A DNA stretch of 64,000 bases, taken from NCBI GenBank assembly GCA_038889235.1, contig JAWAHN010000001.1, forward strand, positions 1 to 64,000, given 5' to 3'. Of this stretch, positions 62,076 to 64,000 are shown piece after piece (position 1 is the stretch's first letter; every line of letters begins with the position of its first letter). The DNA comes from Candidatus Jordarchaeales archaeon (GTDB lineage: Archaea > Asgardarchaeota > Jordiarchaeia > Jordiarchaeales > Freyrarchaeaceae). The notes below the pieces were generated by a model. The model did not search any database, was not told where the DNA came from, and worked only from the letters and a program-made list of their open reading frames with translations. The position numbers and the translations under genes are program-made.

Positions 62076-63068
62076 TTAACTCCCCTCCACTTTTAGCAAG
62101 AGCTCCCTAATTTTAACGAACACTACTAGTAATATGAGTGAGCCAGTGACCAGCTTGAAAACGAGTAGGAGGAACGTAAGGGGCACCGTGCTGATCACTA
62201 AAACCGCGTTACACACAAGGGAGGATGCGTAAACACCCGCTGCAAAGAGAGCATAGAGGTTCTCGACTTCGTGTGATGGAAGCTGGAGGAAAGATAGAGT
62301 TGCAAGCCCGATTGAAAGCAGAAGGAGGGCCGCTCCTTCTATGCGTGGGTCGCCGCCGAAAAGAGAGGAAGGAAGTATCATGTAGCCTGCATTAAGCTCT
62401 CTAAAGGCGAAAGAGTAGGGTGAGAGAAACTCTGAGAGGGATGCCAGGATCGAGGATATGGTGCCTGTGATGTAGAAAACTTTTTTGTCGATGCCCCACC
62501 CTTTCAGGAAAGAAGATAGTGTTGCAAGAAGACCCAATAAGAGGAGGAAGAGAGAGGAGGCGAGCAGGAGGTTGCCGCTTAGAGTTGAAAACTGGAATTC
62601 AGCTTTCAGTCCAAGGGATGCACCGTACCCTGATGGGGGAGAAAACTGGATGACTAGGGTTAAGGCGGCCTCATATATGCTCGCTGGGAGAGCTGAAAAA
62701 AGCGTGATGGCTTTCGTTAAGGCTATCGCTGTCGACAGTTCGCTCCTCGCTAGCGAAGTGGAGAAAAGGTAGAGGGCGGCTAGCAGGAAGGATATTACGA
62801 GTATCTTTTCCTTGAACATCGAAGCTTTAGTGTAGTTTGCCACTACATATAGAACCATAACACACCCGGTTACTCCTAACAGGGATAAAGTCGCCGTGAT
62901 CGTGGGAGAGGAGGCTGCTTGCAGGAGAATGAGGGCAGGAAAGCCGGTGACGAGGAGATAGTATAACATCGATGTGGAAGTTGATGCAAAAGCGACTATT
63001 GCTTCGAGCGCGAACATGGCCCCGACGAAACCAATAGTCAGATGCCAGTGCCTACTAACAATGGACAT
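62076..63068 (-). CDS. Polytopic membrane protein of unknown function
   Basis: This 330-residue protein has about nine or ten hydrophobic segments of 18-22 residues and very short loops, with a negative/positive balance that does not point to a known transporter. ATG 63068 has GGAGGTTTC just upstream. No family is recognised. It is upstream of, and same-strand with, the roadblock-like coiled-coil gene. Confidence 0.8.
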   Translation of the reverse strand: MSIVSRHWHLTIGFVGAMFALEAIVAFASTSTSMLYYLLVTGFPALILLQAASSPTITATLSLLGVTGCVMVLYVVANYTKASMFKEKILVISFLLAALYLFSTSLARSELSTAIALTKAITLFSALPASIYEAALTLVIQFSPPSGYGASLGLKAEFQFSTLSGNLLLASSLFLLLLGLLATLSSFLKGWGIDKKVFYITGTISSILASLSEFLSPYSFAFRELNAGYMILPSSLFGGDPRIEGAALLLLSIGLATLSFLQLPSHEVENLYALFAAGVYASSLVCNAVLVISTVPLTFLLLVFKLVTGSLILLVVFVKIRELLLKVEGS

Positions 63069-63094
63069 TATCGAAACCTCCTACTAACACCCCA

Positions 63095-63112
63095 ACCCCC
63101 TTTGGAGGGGGT
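63095..63112. promoter_or_regulatory. Perfect 7-base-pair hairpin upstream of the membrane-protein gene
   Basis: ACCCCCT (63095-63101) pairs with AGGGGGT (63106-63112) around TTGG. It lies 27 bases before the ATG at 63068 in its 5' leader, so it may affect translation or be a terminator on the minus strand. A second inverted repeat, CTGCA with TGCAG, lies at about 63139-63157. Confidence 0.45.
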
Positions 63113-63322
63113 CCGCCTCGCTCAACGGGTAATCTAAGCTGCAGTGCACGAAGCAGTGCAGATTCCACGTAACATTAGATGTTCATGCTACTTAGTTGCG
63201 ACGCTGTCAGAGTAACTTTTAGGCTTGGGGTTGCAAGGGAAGGCATTGAGCACCGAAGTTACCGCGAATTAATCAAATCAGTTAGGTGGTGGTTTAATAG
63301 ATAAATATTGTGTTTTTCAGAT

Positions 63323-63922
63323 CTAGATGAGAGTTACCTCAACCGACCCTTTGTCTATGGTTGCGACGGCGCCCCCCTCAGAGCACTTGCCAACGTTTAC
63401 CACGATCGTATTGCCTAGCTGGCAGCGCCCCCGGGACTCGTGCACGTGGCCGCAGAAAACTATGTCCGGCATAACTGACTCCACGAAAGACTTGAGATAC
63501 TTGTTTCCAATGTTCATCCCATTCCAGGCTTTGTCGCAGCACCCTCTTGGAGGCTCGTGGGAAACGACGACCATAGGCTTCTCGCCTTTCTGTATCGAGG
63601 AAAGGATTTTGGGGTCGAAATTAGCGCTGAGACCGACGAAGTCTACTCCCTTGAAGCTCACCACTTTCCCGTGAATGCACTCCATGCCCTCTAGTGGGAG
63701 CTGCAGGTTGCGGCCCACGGAGTCCATGTTACCCCAGACATAGTACACGCGGAGACCCTCTAACACCTTTAAAACTTGTAGTGCGACCTCAGCTCCCCCA
63801 AGATGGGTTATGTCTCCACACAAAACGACGACGTCCGGCTCAACCCGGTTAATAATTCTTTCCCTTGCATCCCTCAGCACGGCGACATTTCCGTGAATGT
63901 CGGAGAAAGCCACCACCTTCAT
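63323..63922 (-). CDS. YfcE/MJ0936-type metallophosphoesterase
   Basis: This 199-residue phosphodiesterase has all metal motifs: FSDIHGN, LCGDITHLGG, GNMD, VSHEPP and GHVHESRG. It is of the short YfcE group, active on model phosphodiesters. ATG 63922 has GAGGTG six bases before; the frame continues to GTG 63928. It is the last gene of the window. The natural substrate is unknown. Confidence 0.92.
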   Translation of the reverse strand: MKVVAFSDIHGNVAVLRDARERIINRVEPDVVVLCGDITHLGGAEVALQVLKVLEGLRVYYVWGNMDSVGRNLQLPLEGMECIHGKVVSFKGVDFVGLSANFDPKILSSIQKGEKPMVVVSHEPPRGCCDKAWNGMNIGNKYLKSFVESVMPDIVFCGHVHESRGRCQLGNTIVVNVGKCSEGGAVATIDKGSVEVTLI

Positions 63923-64000
63923 CAGCACACCTCACCGGAAAATGATAGTTCGAAGTTAATAACTTTTTAGGGAGACTTCAAAAAGGCACGCTCTCCAGCA

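Noticed and set aside
63095-63200. tRNA gene in the leader of the membrane-protein gene
   Set aside because: Paired segments are present, but there is no TTC-containing T-loop, anticodon arm or acceptor pairing.
1-64000. Insertion sequences or integrated elements
   Set aside because: No transposase, integrase or terminal inverted repeats with target duplications were seen.

Overview
The window is from the chromosome of an archaeon, probably a thermophile. Supporting signs are AT-rich TATA elements about 25-30 bases before many genes, Shine-Dalgarno boxes followed by GTG and TTG starts, CRISPR repeats ending in ATTGAAAG, tungstate transporter genes (wtpABC), an ADP-forming acyl-CoA synthetase subunit, a family 4 uracil-DNA glycosylase, a Rad50-like ATPase and several KaiC-like and longin/roadblock-like proteins. 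The last group, together with a RuBisCO-like protein, fits the TACK/Asgard side of the archaea, but no rRNA or ribosomal gene is present to fix the lineage. No tRNA, rRNA, insertion sequence or cas gene was found.

Layout. 1-1.6 kb: the trailer end of a CRISPR array (21 repeats) with tandemly duplicated spacers. 1.7-6.1 kb: minus-strand genes for a gamma-carbonic-anhydrase-like protein, OsmC, a crotonase, a 3-hydroxyacyl-CoA dehydrogenase and a type IV RuBisCO-like protein. 6.9-17.8 kb: redox and acyl-CoA genes (radical SAM, flavoprotein, AMP-forming acyl-CoA synthetase, thioredoxin, ADP-forming acyl-CoA synthetase subunit, DUF362), a PadR repressor with a clear candidate operator, a DUF2284 protein, a GH1 glycosidase and an amidohydrolase. 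17.8-19.0 kb: a 1.2 kb gap rich in inverted repeats. 19.0-25 kb: a winged-helix gene overlapping a Rad50-like gene, and a U32 family gene carrying an odd insert. 25.4-30.8 kb: a surface-glycan set (AglD-like membrane protein, GT2 and GT39 glycosyltransferases, methyltransferase). 30.8-42 kb: helical-repeat proteins, a B3/B4 protein, a histone-deacetylase-fold enzyme, a second radical SAM enzyme, membrane proteins, uracil-DNA glycosylase, an MFS transporter, a YjbQ protein and several proteins I do not recognise.

42.3-47.7 kb is the most unusual part. Two KaiC-like ATPases, two paralogous longin-like proteins flanking a Pat-like lysine acetyltransferase, a third longin-like protein and a divergent roadblock/LC7 protein lie together. 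More proteins that look longin- or roadblock-like occur at 53.2 and 60.9 kb. I infer an ATPase/longin/roadblock signalling module with a protein-acetylation arm; its function is unknown.

47.8-64 kb: a second crotonase, a HEAT protein, a winged-helix/ferredoxin fusion, divergent galactokinase and galactose-1-phosphate uridylyltransferase, the wtpABC operon, a class V aminotransferase, a DHH phosphoesterase, a group of unknown proteins and a YfcE-type phosphodiesterase. Metabolically the window suggests fatty or organic acid activation and oxidation with tungsto-/molybdoenzymes and iron-sulfur flavin chemistry, plus galactoside use.
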